The notes beneath the pieces are model-generated. The model ran no database searches and had not been told where the DNA came from. It saw nothing but the letters and a program-made list of their open reading frames with translations. Positions 12,649-25,100 of a stretch of DNA of 64,000 nt are shown in pieces (the first letter of the stretch is position 1; each line of letters begins with the position of its first letter). The translations under genes and the position numbers were made by a program. Source of the stretch: Mansonella perstans (taxonomy: Eukaryota > Nematoda > Chromadorea > Rhabditida > Onchocercidae); the NCBI GenBank assembly GCA_037074765.1, contig JBAMDO010000569.1, positions 310,001 through 374,000 of the forward strand, written 5' to 3'.

Positions 12649-12683
12649 ATAATGATCTTTCATAGCTTATGAAAGATCATTAT
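12649..12683. repeat. inverted repeat (16-bp arms, 3-base loop)
   Basis: ATAATGATCTTTCATA, GCT, then the exact reverse complement of the first arm. It lies about 285 bases past the ATG14-like stop, followed by a T-run. Confidence 0.85.
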
Positions 12684-15600
12684 ATTTTTTTCATAAGTTC
12701 TCGAACTCCTCGTTGTTAGCTAATCACTTTATCAACTGTTTCCATCTTCCCGCACAAGTACAGTTCTAATTTCATAATCGGTTGGGCAAAAATCTAATGT
12801 TTTATAAGTTTTACGTTTCGATCTGTAGTATAGATAAAATGTGTATTATAATTGTAATTCAGTCCTTCTATCAGTTCTTTCTCTCTGTACAAAGCAAATC
12901 TTGGTTTCCTATACTTCTGGATGCCATTACGCAGCTATCATCGTTTATTTTAGTAATGTATATCAGGTTTAGATCATTGAAATGCTTTTAAGATTCAACA
13001 AATTGTTTGGTATTGCTGGTTTTTATTCTTGAATTCCCTCATAATGATGTACCTTCTATTGTCTAAAAAATTATCCTTAATGATATATTAATAATATCAG
13101 TTGATGCTTGCCTAGGCATCGTTATTCTTTCATGAATTATATGAACAAAGCTTATTTTATATATCTATTTTGTTATCAATTATGTAAGCAAATTTATCAA
13201 ATACGACTATTATTTAAGAATGGTGTAACACAAATGTTCGAAACGTTATTAGCTGCTTGCCTGAGAAATGTTTAATTTTTGAAATAGTATTAGATGAGTT
13301 TGATGAGTCTATATTTCACTGATTTTATATTTTTCGCTTTATGTTAATTTAAAACACTCATTTAAATTTGCGAGGTAAAACGTGGAAGGCGGTCACATCA
13401 ATGTTCATAGTTTTTGAATTGATTTTAATATGATAAAATTTCAATGTTTTCTATGTTTTTTTTTGCATTTCAAACAGTTTTTGTTATCTTTCCGGATATT
13501 TTATTATACGAGATAAAAGTTCTCTTTTTGAAAACCAACTTATTAAAATTTTTGGCTTTTTTTTTAAACAAACTTGCCTGATGAATCTTTTCAAATAAAC
13601 TCAGCAAATTATTTTGTACTACTTGTTATATGAGATAACGGTGCAGTCGGTATCAGCGCATTCATTTCATTGTCGGATCGAATAATCTTTTAGTGTTATC
13701 CTATATCAGTTAAAATAAAATATGACACTTTTCCCATATGAAATGATCAAAATCGAAATATACAACAATAAATATCAATGGTGAAGTCATTTTTGAGCCT
13801 TTTTTTTTTTTTTTTTTTTATCATTGCCGTGGAATATTTTTTTCTGCTATAACGATTGCATATTGGATTGTTCTTGTAAAAAAGAAAAAATTAGTTTTTA
13901 TATGTTCCCACAACCAATTTTGATCTGATCTGTATTTGCAGTGAAAAAAAAAAAGGGGAAATATATATTCATCCATTTGTCCAGACATTTTTTTTACAAC
14001 TTCTTTTCAAAAATGACTTTCAACGTAAATTTTTAAAATTTACATTCTTATCTTCAATTCCTTGCTTAAACTTTGCAATTTCATTTTACACTTTTAAATT
14101 TACAATTTTATCACAATCAAATTCATCAAAAACATTTTGTTTGTCCAACCTTTAGCTCGAATAACTTTCTCATCAATGATTGTCAATTATATCTTAAGCA
14201 ATGGACGAAGAAATAATCATGATACTGATGCCTAATCTCAAATGAAATTGATCACAATTTTTTTTTATCTTTGTAATGATAACAAAAGAGATAATATACA
14301 TATGATATTAGTCAAATTTGTCAATTCGAAACTTATTTCTTGTACTTAATTTTAAGCATTATCATTTTAGGATTAGTTTTGAAAAGGATTCTTCTCTTCA
14401 ACATATACTGATACTGATTCGAATCAGATATGACACACATCTGACACTTCCCTTGGTTTATTTGAACTGTTTAGACATATATATGATCTTACTATCTTTC
14501 AACCAAATTCGTATCGCAAAATATCGATGCAGATGATGAGACTGATAAATATTACAACTCCACGTGATGAGTAAACTTGTTAACACTTGCTTTCCTATCC
14601 TTTTTACTGCCTGCATCTCAAATTGAACGCTTTTTCTCTAGCAGCCTCATCGGCAACTTTCTTTTTACTTTTTTTTTTTTTTTTTTTTTAGAAATTTTCT
14701 AGTGAAAAACAATAACGTAATTCGATATAATCGGCATCACTATTTCATTTATATCTTTTTCTTCAAATTTTTTTTAGTGAAGAAAAAATTTATTTTAAGC
14801 TAACATAGAAATGCCCATTCAACTAGGAGTAGTGATTGATAAAATGAAAAGTGCATGATAGAACAGGTTTTCTGTTAATAAAACAAAACAACATTAAATA
14901 ATAAAATATGAATTGTAAAATGACGCCATTTTTGAATTCGCTGGTAACTTTTCCGGAATCTATTATAGATCCGTTTTTTGTGAAAGTGTTACAAAATGAT
15001 ATGTATGTTTGTTTCTTCGCTTTCTTTTTAATAATCAAAATTTAAATATTAAAAACGAGCAGTTAAAAATGATTTGCCATTTTTTCAAATGATAAAATTT
15101 TTTCATTTTTTTCCTCTTAAAAATAACTTCTTAGCAAGCATTATATATTTTGAAGACATCTGTTGTAACACACATATTTATTTCTGATAATTTTCTCTAC
15201 ACTTTAGTCATGATTTTTCGCATTAACTCATAAATTTAAACTTAGACACATTTCTTTGACATACTACAAATTATTGATTTTTTTTTGTATGGTCATTTTA
15301 CTGAAGAAAGATTGAAAAATATTTTGTTTTTTTCTTGAACCTTTTTTAGAATATTTCAAGCAATTTCATCTTGGATAATATTCTAATTAATTAGAGCATT
15401 ATTGTTAATAATTGAATAATTAAATTCAATTTGACTCATTCCATTTGAATCTAATACAACTTTATTTGATATCTATTACATTCTCAATTCTTTCCTTCTT
15501 CCTCATTTTATCAAAAAAAAAAATTGCTCGATTTTTAAATGGAATTTTGCGATATGAGTTTTGCAATTCATCTTACACACAAGAAGGCCAAGAAGTTGGT

Positions 15601-17313
15601 GATTTTTCTCGATCATTGGTGCCACAAAATCAATGCACACAAATATAAGGTTTTAATCGAGAGCAGAAAAAAATAGCTTCCTGATTCGCATGAACAAATA
15701 AATCCTGAAATTCGTTCGATAAAAAAGAAGGCTTGGCAAAATTTTCAACACAACGATTACACTCCTTCAAAATATCATCATTTAGATTCTTTATAATGTA
15801 TCATGCTGATAATACTGAATAATCCATTAAACAGGAATTATTCTTCCCCGTAATTTATTTCTCCATTGTAAATTATCTCAAAAGATAATTGTAGTGAAAT
15901 ATCTAAAAAGAAATACACGAAACTAAATTCAGTCAAAGAAACGATGGAAAGTAAAGTTTACTTTGAAGATTAGAACATTTTCAAAATTTTGATAATACGA
16001 CTAAGCATATTCAAAAAATTCGCAATATTTGTTATTACTATGATCATAATTACAACAATAATTTATAGTATCATTATTATCGATTAGTCATCATTAAATT
16101 CTTTTTACCATCGCAAATGGTATTGCTTTGCATGAATTTTGATTTCATTAAAAGCTAAAAATCCTTGAACTATTTCAACAATTTCCGTGGAACAATGTAA
16201 AAAAAGAAAATTTTTTTTCTTTCATTTCCTCTCTTTTGTTTTATTGTGAAAAAGAAGAGAAAATTTAGCAATTAATAACTGAACAGTGAAGTTTGATGTC
16301 TTAAATTTGTTTAATACAATTAATTGAAATATTTTTTGTGATCAAAAAATGCCAAATATTTTTCTAAATTTTCGTATTTTACGTGTGTGAAAAGAGCGAA
16401 GAATTCTTGTGTGCAATGCATTTTTGAAATTATTTTCACATATCATGTGCTGAGTGCATCTTACAACCACAAACCACTAGCATTTTATTTGTTTGTTTGT
16501 AAATGCTTCATTCAAACCATACTGATACGTACCCGAAAAAATTTGTTTTTTTGCCCTAAATTTGTTTAGCCCATACCCAAAGATGGGATTCGAATGCAAA
16601 TTATGCATGAATTTTTTTTTTTAATTTCCTTCATTCTTATTGATTAAGTATTGTGTTTATTTACTCAGAACTAATTGCTATTATTAATGCTAACCATTTT
16701 CGAGTTATATGCTGCATGAATAACTATGCTTATTGTTTTTTCAATAAAAATATTGCTTTTTAGAATTTTTTTAAATTCCTTTTCGTAGTTATCGATTTTA
16801 AATTACATGAATAATTAAATCAGAACTAATTGCCATATTTAACTGAATTTTACTCTTTGTGCTCCTCATGCATTTTGATTTTATTCAGTTTTCAAGCCAA
16901 AAAAAAAACATTGCAAAATAATAACAAATGAATGAGAAAAACTAATTTGAAATATATCAACCTGTTAAGTTTTTTACTTTGATATAAGCTTGAAATTTTG
17001 ATCTCTGAATAAGGATTCTATCTCTAAAACATTTGGCTGATCTCTTTAACCTAGTATGAGTGTAAGTGAACATAAACTCGTGCGAACTACCCGTTTCGAT
17101 CTTTGATGTTTTTGATGCATAAACGAAGACCACTCTTTGTCACATTTTCGAAATTTTCTGTTTTTCTAATTAGCATTGTACCTTTGACATATCTATTGTA
17201 ATTAGTGGCTTTACACTTTTTGAAATTATCACTGATAGCAGCTGATATGAAGATTGATTCGGATAGCAATTATTGGCAATATTTCTTTGCCTTTAATTTT
17301 ATCATTTTATAAA

Positions 17314-17650
17314 ATGGACAGAAATGCACGCAGGCAAATGGACAGAAATGCACGCAGACAAATGGACAAAAACGCACGCAAAAAAATGGACAGAAATGCA
17401 CGTAGGCAAATGGACAGGAACGCACGCAAACAAATGGACAGAAATACACGTAGGCGAATGGACAGAAATGCACGCAAACAAATGGACAGAAATGCACGTA
17501 GGCGAATGGACAGAAATGCACGCAAACAAATGAACGGAAACGCACGCAAACAAATGGACAGAAAAACACGCAAATAAATGGACAAAAACGCACGCAAACA
17601 AATGGACAGAAATGCACATAGGCAAAATGGACACAAATGCACGCAGACAC
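17314..17650. repeat. 24-bp minisatellite, about 14 units
   Basis: The unit is ATGGACAGAAATGCACGCAGGCAA-like with 24-base spacing from 17314. One unit near 17602 carries an extra base that shifts the phase. It then degrades into CACA/CAGACA simple sequence at about 17651-17690. Because 24 is divisible by three and the unit has no stop, several frames on both strands stay open. The + frame would read as an octapeptide repeat (MDRNARRQ). I regard these frames as by-products of the repeat, since none has a sensible start, splice context or non-repetitive extension. Confidence 0.92.
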
Positions 17651-17690
17651 ATACAGAAACACATAGACAGACACACACACACAACATACC

Positions 17691-20600
17691 TAAGATGATA
17701 GTTGCCCTTCAGTGAAAGCAAAAGCACCAGATGACACAAGGCATAAAATATACAAAGGAGCATTGGAGGAAAGCCTTTCGGTCCTTACAGCTACACATAT
17801 TTCTCCTTGCAGAAACATATCTTATCACACTACTCTTAACACTCAACAAATAGTCTCGAAAATCACTTGCACTGTGATTATCACCAATACACTCACTATC
17901 ATTGTCCAGAAATTTGTCGACAAAATTTTTTCATCCTGGATTTCTTATAGCTGTTTTGTTATTAATGATTTACTTACATAAACCGTACACATCCTGAAAA
18001 GTTTTGTATTCCAAAAGACCTTACACACTTCCATGACAATAAGAGATACCTTTATGGAAATTTCAAACATTAAAATTAAAATCATTAGATTTCAAATTAT
18101 TGAAATAAAACAAATTTTTTAAAATTAGAAAGTCCGGGAAGGATTACTGTAGTAATTTTTCATCATTGATAATTCATTCTGCTCCTTCTCTATGAAGGTC
18201 AAAGGAATTGCTTTAAAATAGTCACATTCTAAACTTCGTGATCCCAGTGATCATTTCAGTGATATCCATACAATCCTATTATCTTTGATCAGATGAACCC
18301 TGTTTTTGCAATATTACGGAGTTCATTATTCATTCCAAATATGTGCTCAATAACATGAAATTGCAAGTTAGAAGAAGTTCAACTACAATGACACCTAATG
18401 AATTCCTTCAGGAGACTAATAAACTAAGTACGCATCTTCTAACTGAAATTAGCAACCCAATTTAGCAGTTTTAATAAACAAAAAAAAGTAAATAAAAACA
18501 AGAAGACAATACAATTTGAGTGATAAATTAATTAAGTTGGAAAAAAGCGGAGATTATAGATTTGAAAGACAATTTAAAAGGTTTAAACACTATTTAATTC
18601 TTACATCGGTGAATCAGTGGCTTCTTAAAGACTTAGAAATTATTGTTACCGATACTGATTTATTGATAACTTGGACTTATTATAGCTAGTTGTTTAAAAA
18701 AACTAAAGATTACCATGTTAACAATGGTAGCAAAAAATTTTTTTGGAATTTTTCTATTTAAATTTTAAAAATGAAGATATTTTAACTAGATTTTATTTTT
18801 TTTTATTAAAAAGCATATGATGATGTAATATGAGTCATTTTGAGGCATTTTAGTGATCATATTTCAAATCATCAATGTATCAAGATATCTTTATTTTTAA
18901 AATAAATCTGTTCATTGAATTAAAGGTTTATGATGATCCAATCGGTTACATTCATCTAATATAGATTCATTGAATGAACTAAAGAAATTAGTATAGTTTA
19001 TTTCACATTATCTACAAAAAGTTACGATGTACTTGAAGAGTAATTAATGCTCATATCTGTTTCATTCATCTCGGAATTTATTTATGCATATAACAGGTAA
19101 ACAATCATTGACATTGAGATAAGTTGACATCCCATCTTCTTTTTGTTTATACATCATAATTGAATGACTACGGTGAAATCATTCTTCTCTGACTATTATT
19201 ACAATAAGTGCCCAAATTCTTCGCTAATTTTTGCCCGAAAAAAAAATACAACAATTAGCAATTATACTTTTTATATTTAATGTTTTTGATTTGAAATGAA
19301 CATCCGGTTTGTTTGCCATCATTTTATGTTCCATTTTTTTAACATTTCTTTTTTGACATTCACAAATCATCATATATTATCTAAGCGATTTGCAGCAAAA
19401 ATTTCTTCATTGCAATTACTATTAACTTTTTGTCTATGTAACTTTTCCGGAATTTTTTAATTCATAGGTTTAATTTGATTGGTACAGTAGTTCAGATATT
19501 CAGATAAATACAAATGCAAACAAGTCTGAAGAAATTTTTGTACATGATGATGCATAGTGTGGAAAAGTGAATTTGAATATACGATAATTAAGTACATGAT
19601 GAATAAATAATCGAAGTGATAAGAAAAACCAATAGCAGAATTTGAATACAGTTATCATGATTGATTAGACTGTAATAAGAAATAAATTTTTCAATCTCTT
19701 TAATTTTTTAATCTGTTTATTTTCATATTATCATTCTATTTCAATTAATCATATTAAATCCTATTTTCTTGTAACATTTCAAAATTGCAACTGAATATAT
19801 GAATAAATAAATACTACATGATAATGCATTTCCTTCATTTATTCAAATTTTCCCTCATTTATGGTCAAAAGTAAATTTATTGAATGATAATTTGTTCCCA
19901 ATAACCCTGATTTCCTATGTTTAATTTATACATATATATATATATACATAAAACATAATTCAATGAGCTCATTAATATCCTGAATATAAATGAGAAAAGA
20001 GAACTCTGACGAACACAGATGGAAGGGAATAAGCTAATGAACAGATGCTTGTTATTCGCAGAGACAAAAATTGATTCCAATTTCTAGAATCTAATTTTAT
20101 GATGTGAAACAATATAGGTCAGAGTTTCCCGAAACTAAGAGTATTAAAAATTTTTATGAAATAACTTTGAATTTTTGTGAAAAGAACTTTGCAACAATAA
20201 TTTTGGAGAAAGAATGATGATAAATATGAGGAAAGATATTAAGATGACTAAAAAAAGAGTTCTTAGTTTGAAGAGATCAAAAAGGTAACAAAGAAATCTA
20301 TGTTACTATAAACATTCATCCAATTAGAAATGATTGTTAGGTTTCTTCATTAAAAACAGAAAAATATTAAGATTAGAGAGGGTGAGATGAATGGCTAATT
20401 ATTTGCTATTCTTTGATTTCATTAGTCCCATAAGCTTGGCAAGGTCAAATGATCGATGATGACTAATCATCAATTTATGGATAGTTACTAAGTTTTGAAA
20501 ATTTCCCTTTTTCATACTATATTGTTCTCATATTTTGCTGTTGAAAATAACAAAGGTAATCTAAGATAGTTATTAGTGTTGAAATTAAAGCTAATTGTTG

Positions 20601-22135
20601 TATTTTTTAATTTATAAAATTGAATTATAATATATTTGATTTTTAATGTATTTTTGTTATGCCGTTCTTCACTAATATTATAATTTTAAATGTAATTCAT
20701 AATATGATGCAAATTTACAACTTCATTCTTTTTATTCAGCAAACAGCAAATGTTCATATATTTTTATCCATAATTTTTTGATAGTTCATTAATTTTTACA
20801 ATATATTTTATAGTTTAATTTTATATTACTAAATTGATGGTAGCTAAAATTACATGATAATAATGTATAGGATAGGATCAGAGAGAATATCACCGTCGCA
20901 TTATTACACTAAATTGCCAAATGTATTAAAGTTTCTGCACCAACAATAAACATTTATGAATCTCTAGTTATGTTTTATGATTGTATCAAGTCCACTCCAG
21001 CATCCTACAATTTCATTTTCTTCCAACTATGTCTTTTTTTAGTGGATCACTAGGTTTAGCTATATAAGCTATTTCTAGCAGTATTGAACAAATCGTAACA
21101 ATTTCAAGGATACTACTAATTTATCCTATTAATAATATAGATTTTAATTAATTTCCACTGCATCTTAACATCTTCTAACAGGAAAAATAATAGATACGAT
21201 ATCATTCTGATATTCCTGAAAAATTTTAATTTCCCAGTAAAATAATATATCGTATCTCTTCATGAGAAACGTCTTTCCTGAGAAAAGAAATAATAGTGTA
21301 TAATCATGTACATTTCATCTGTGGAACATGAAGAAAACTAAAATAGAGATAATTAGATTTTTCAGAAGCGAACAAACTTCCTTAAAATCTATTGCCAAAG
21401 GAATAAACGAGAACTTAACGAAACTACATTCTGAGTATTTTCTCAATTAACTGTGACCATCAGTGAACTCACTATTATACGAATGTTAGTTTTTGTTTCA
21501 CTTTTTAAAGCCTAATTTTTGTCACAAAAGAAATTTCTAGAATGTTTTGAAAAAAAAAGAATGATGATGTGGCTACTTAGTGTATTCAGAGAAAAAAGAG
21601 TTTTTCCACTGCAACGTTATCATTTACCATGTTGAACTGGGAGGGCAATGTGATTTGAACATTCTGTTTACAAAAATACTTCTGAAATTGATGACGTTTA
21701 ATGCAAGATTTTGCAATTTCATCATAAATGATTGCCATTAATTAACCTTTAAAAGATATATTGATAATTTAGAGGACAAAATGAGTGATGTGATTTAATC
21801 AACGATCCTACAAAACCTGTTTGTAAGAATACTGATTACCTTGTCATGATTGCAAAATCATATTTACCGAAGGTGTTGTGAGATTTGATCAACATTTTTA
21901 ACTCCTGTTACTTAAACAAAGCATTACTGAAATTTTTTTCTACAAAAAATATCTATCCTTACGATCGATATTTCTTGTTGAGAAATTAACAGCCATTAAA
22001 GCCTCTTGTTTTCTCTTCTCCAGAGCTAAGATCAAATAGTTCAGTTGCTTTTTAGTCTCTATTCAAGCGACTATCTTCTACTACCTTTACCGTTTTCTAA
22101 ATTTAAAAACATAACAGATCAAAAAACAATATGCT
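17691..22135. other. AT-rich intergenic region
   Basis: About 4.4 kb with no supported gene. A (TA)n tract is at about 19931-19946. It is downstream (3') of the PPIL4 gene, so it should hold that gene's 3' UTR. I could not pick out a clear AATAAA close to the stop. Confidence 0.5.
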
Positions 22136-25100
22136 CTATGAGTGTCGGTGTGATCGCTGATGATGTGCGCGTGTTTCACGGCTTCTTGAGCGTCGGTGTA
22201 CACGTGTTTTACGGCTTGCTGGTCGTTCATGCCGATATGATCGTGAATGTTTTCTGTGATCTGGCGAGCTAAATTACGTAGTCCAAATAAACAAATAATG
22301 GAAGAATGAAAAACAGTGAAATAAATCGAAGGACTTTAAACAAAATTCAAACCTTGAGCGCCTTCTTGAACGTTCCTTTATTCTTTCATCGGACCGCACT
22401 TTTCCCTTTTTTTCACTATACTTCTCTAACTTTAGCTTCTTGTGCTCCATGTCTAGTTTCTGAAAAATAGCCAAACTTTGCTAATATTACCACAACTTTC
22501 CACTCTTTCATTTTTTAACTATTCAAATTACATATTACAGTAGGTTAAGAAGATAACCACTGATTTAAAAGTTATCAAGATCCTGTCGATACAAACGACA
22601 GGAATATTTCCTAGCGTCCAAGGATATGAAAAAAGGTATCACTTTACTGTTTATTTCTTAATTATTCATAATATAACCGAAAGTTCCCTACAGTCCGAAG
22701 ATGTGAAAAAATCCCATATATTATGTCAATGTCATTAAGAGATAAATGAAAGCGCTCATGAGAATCGAAATTTCGTGTCCGCTTACATCAGGTGTATTCT
22801 GTAAGTCTAATAATCTATATGATATAAAAATTTTAAGCTCATCATTGTCTTTCACCAATTTTCCAATTACTTTTTTTTTAAAACTTTTTTTTTCACCTTT
22901 TTTAAACTTATTGATTTATTCCCGATTTCATGGCACAGGAAATTCTTTGCACTTTTTTACTAAGAAAAAATATTTCAACTTGTGACACTAACCTCTTCAG
23001 TATCCAATTTGTGTGCTCGTTTTTCCGACCCTATAACAAAAATACTGATTAAAAAACTATTCCTTAAGGTTAGAAATAAAAATTCTTGCCAACTGATCAT
23101 TTCCAAACTATATATTTCATTAAACAGATTTTTATGAATATATATGTATATATACTATCATTCAAAAAAGGAAAATATTACGTTCTTCACTCAAATATTC
23201 TCAAATAATGGATTTATCATACAATAATGGATTTATCATACAGTTTACAGACACAGCAGATACTGAAAAAACTGTATAATGAAGTGCAGAATCGCCTGTG
23301 CAGTGTTAATTATTACTGGATTGGCAGAAAATACTGGTCAAAAATACAAAGGGAAGAAATGGGTACCACCCAGAATGAACCCTAATCTATTTCCAGTAAG
23401 TTTGAAATCAAAAGATGTATAACTTAATCCCGACTGAATTACGGACAGCGTAATGAAATCGCGAAGTTATGTATCAAACGAAAAACCAAAAAGAACTAAA
23501 AGATGTTATAGATTTGAGACTTTTTTAAAACACACGAATTTAAGCCAATATTAATCACTGCTTACTATAGGAGCCCGAATTCGATTCATCATCTCCAGAA
23601 TGCATACCATACCGTGAACCTTGCGGTTTCTATAGCTTCACCATTAGTGGTTATCCGCCATTAAAATGGGTTAAATCATGGTTAGTTTGCCATTTATATA
23701 AAGTCTGTTTATTTAATGATATTCCGCATTCATCATCGTAGTCACTCAACAAGCAAATGCTTAAATAAATTGAATGATGAATTTTCAGAATCCCACTTCC
23801 TTCCTTCCATCCTTTTTAGCTCTCATACTTTAACCTAGGCGCTTATCCACCATTCAGTAAATTCTAAACGAATTCTGCAGCACTATTTTAATAGCAAAAT
23901 GAACGCAAAAATCATTTCAGGTGCAAATGCGATAAAGATCATATATGTACGTATGAACGAACAGACATGAAAATGCGCATTTACCGACATTCTTGTACTC
24001 CAAAAAATTTCAAAGAACACGATTAGATTCCCTGCCTTTTTTTTTGAAATTCATTTCTTAACGAAGCATCATACAATGCAGAATATTCCATTTCAGTATG
24101 AATAACAAAAAAAAACATTTTGGCGAAAAAATTTTTTTATTTTTCTATTTTTAATTCATCACCAATTTTTTCGTGAAAATAGATGGATCCGATAAAAACA
24201 ACGGACCTTCTCTTATTTTTTTCCCTCTCCAACAATTGCGAAAGAATTATGATTTAAAAACAGGGGAAGATAAAGAAACGGTCAAAATTTTGTTAATTAT
24301 GGTATTTCATTTTTGATTGACTGGTTTGTGGATTTCAAAAAATGAAGGGATGCGAACTAATTCTTCTGTATGCTTGAAAATTTTTTGGTAAAAGTACTTA
24401 AATTAGACGGAAAAAACCCTTAAATAAAAACTGCATGCATCCTCACTCTTCCCATAAAAAAATTCATAGATAAAATTTATAAATTAAGACCCCTGTTTGC
24501 TGTTCGAAATTGTATTCAGAATATAAATTTTCACGTTGTTTTTTGAAAGCATTTTTATAATTTTCAAAACTTTAATGTTAATTTATCTACACTTTCAACC
24601 TATAAATCACATTGTTAATAATTGTATATTCAAGTGATTAGCTCACTTCCAAAGATAACCTGATTCTGCACTGAAATTATTTGATGACACCTATTTGTCA
24701 ATTATTTTATTTAATTCTCAACATGAATCTTGATCTCATGCTATTACCGCGATAGTCGAGTGAAGAGGTTAGATAAATTTGTTTTTTGATATGTCAATCT
24801 GATCCATGATGAGAAAGCTACGAAAGAGCAACACCATAAAATGACAAAACTTTCGCGCTTATTCGAGGAATGTACTTTTGAAATATTTCATCACAATGGG
24901 ATATAAACCAAGTATTAACAAGAGAGGTTTCATGACCCATGTCCTGAACTGCATTTAACTGAACAATTAATTATAAAGTTTATGAGTGATGTAAATTGCC
25001 TACCGTCTTTCCTTTTCCACTGGTAATTCTTGGCAACAGATTGGGAGAAATCAACATGTATCCGCCTATCATCAATCAGCACGTTATCCATTTTGAAGTA

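Larger units (their letters stand above)
12365..17310. other. AT-rich intergenic region
   Basis: About 5 kb in which every open frame is short and lacks coding-like composition or splice partners. It contains T homopolymers near 13800 and 14670. I see no gene. Confidence 0.5.

Noticed and set aside
17254..17763. Long overlapping ORFs on both strands (97-153 residues) at the minisatellite
   Set aside because: All owe their length to a stop-free 24-bp unit. They overlap one another in several frames and have no independent evidence of coding.
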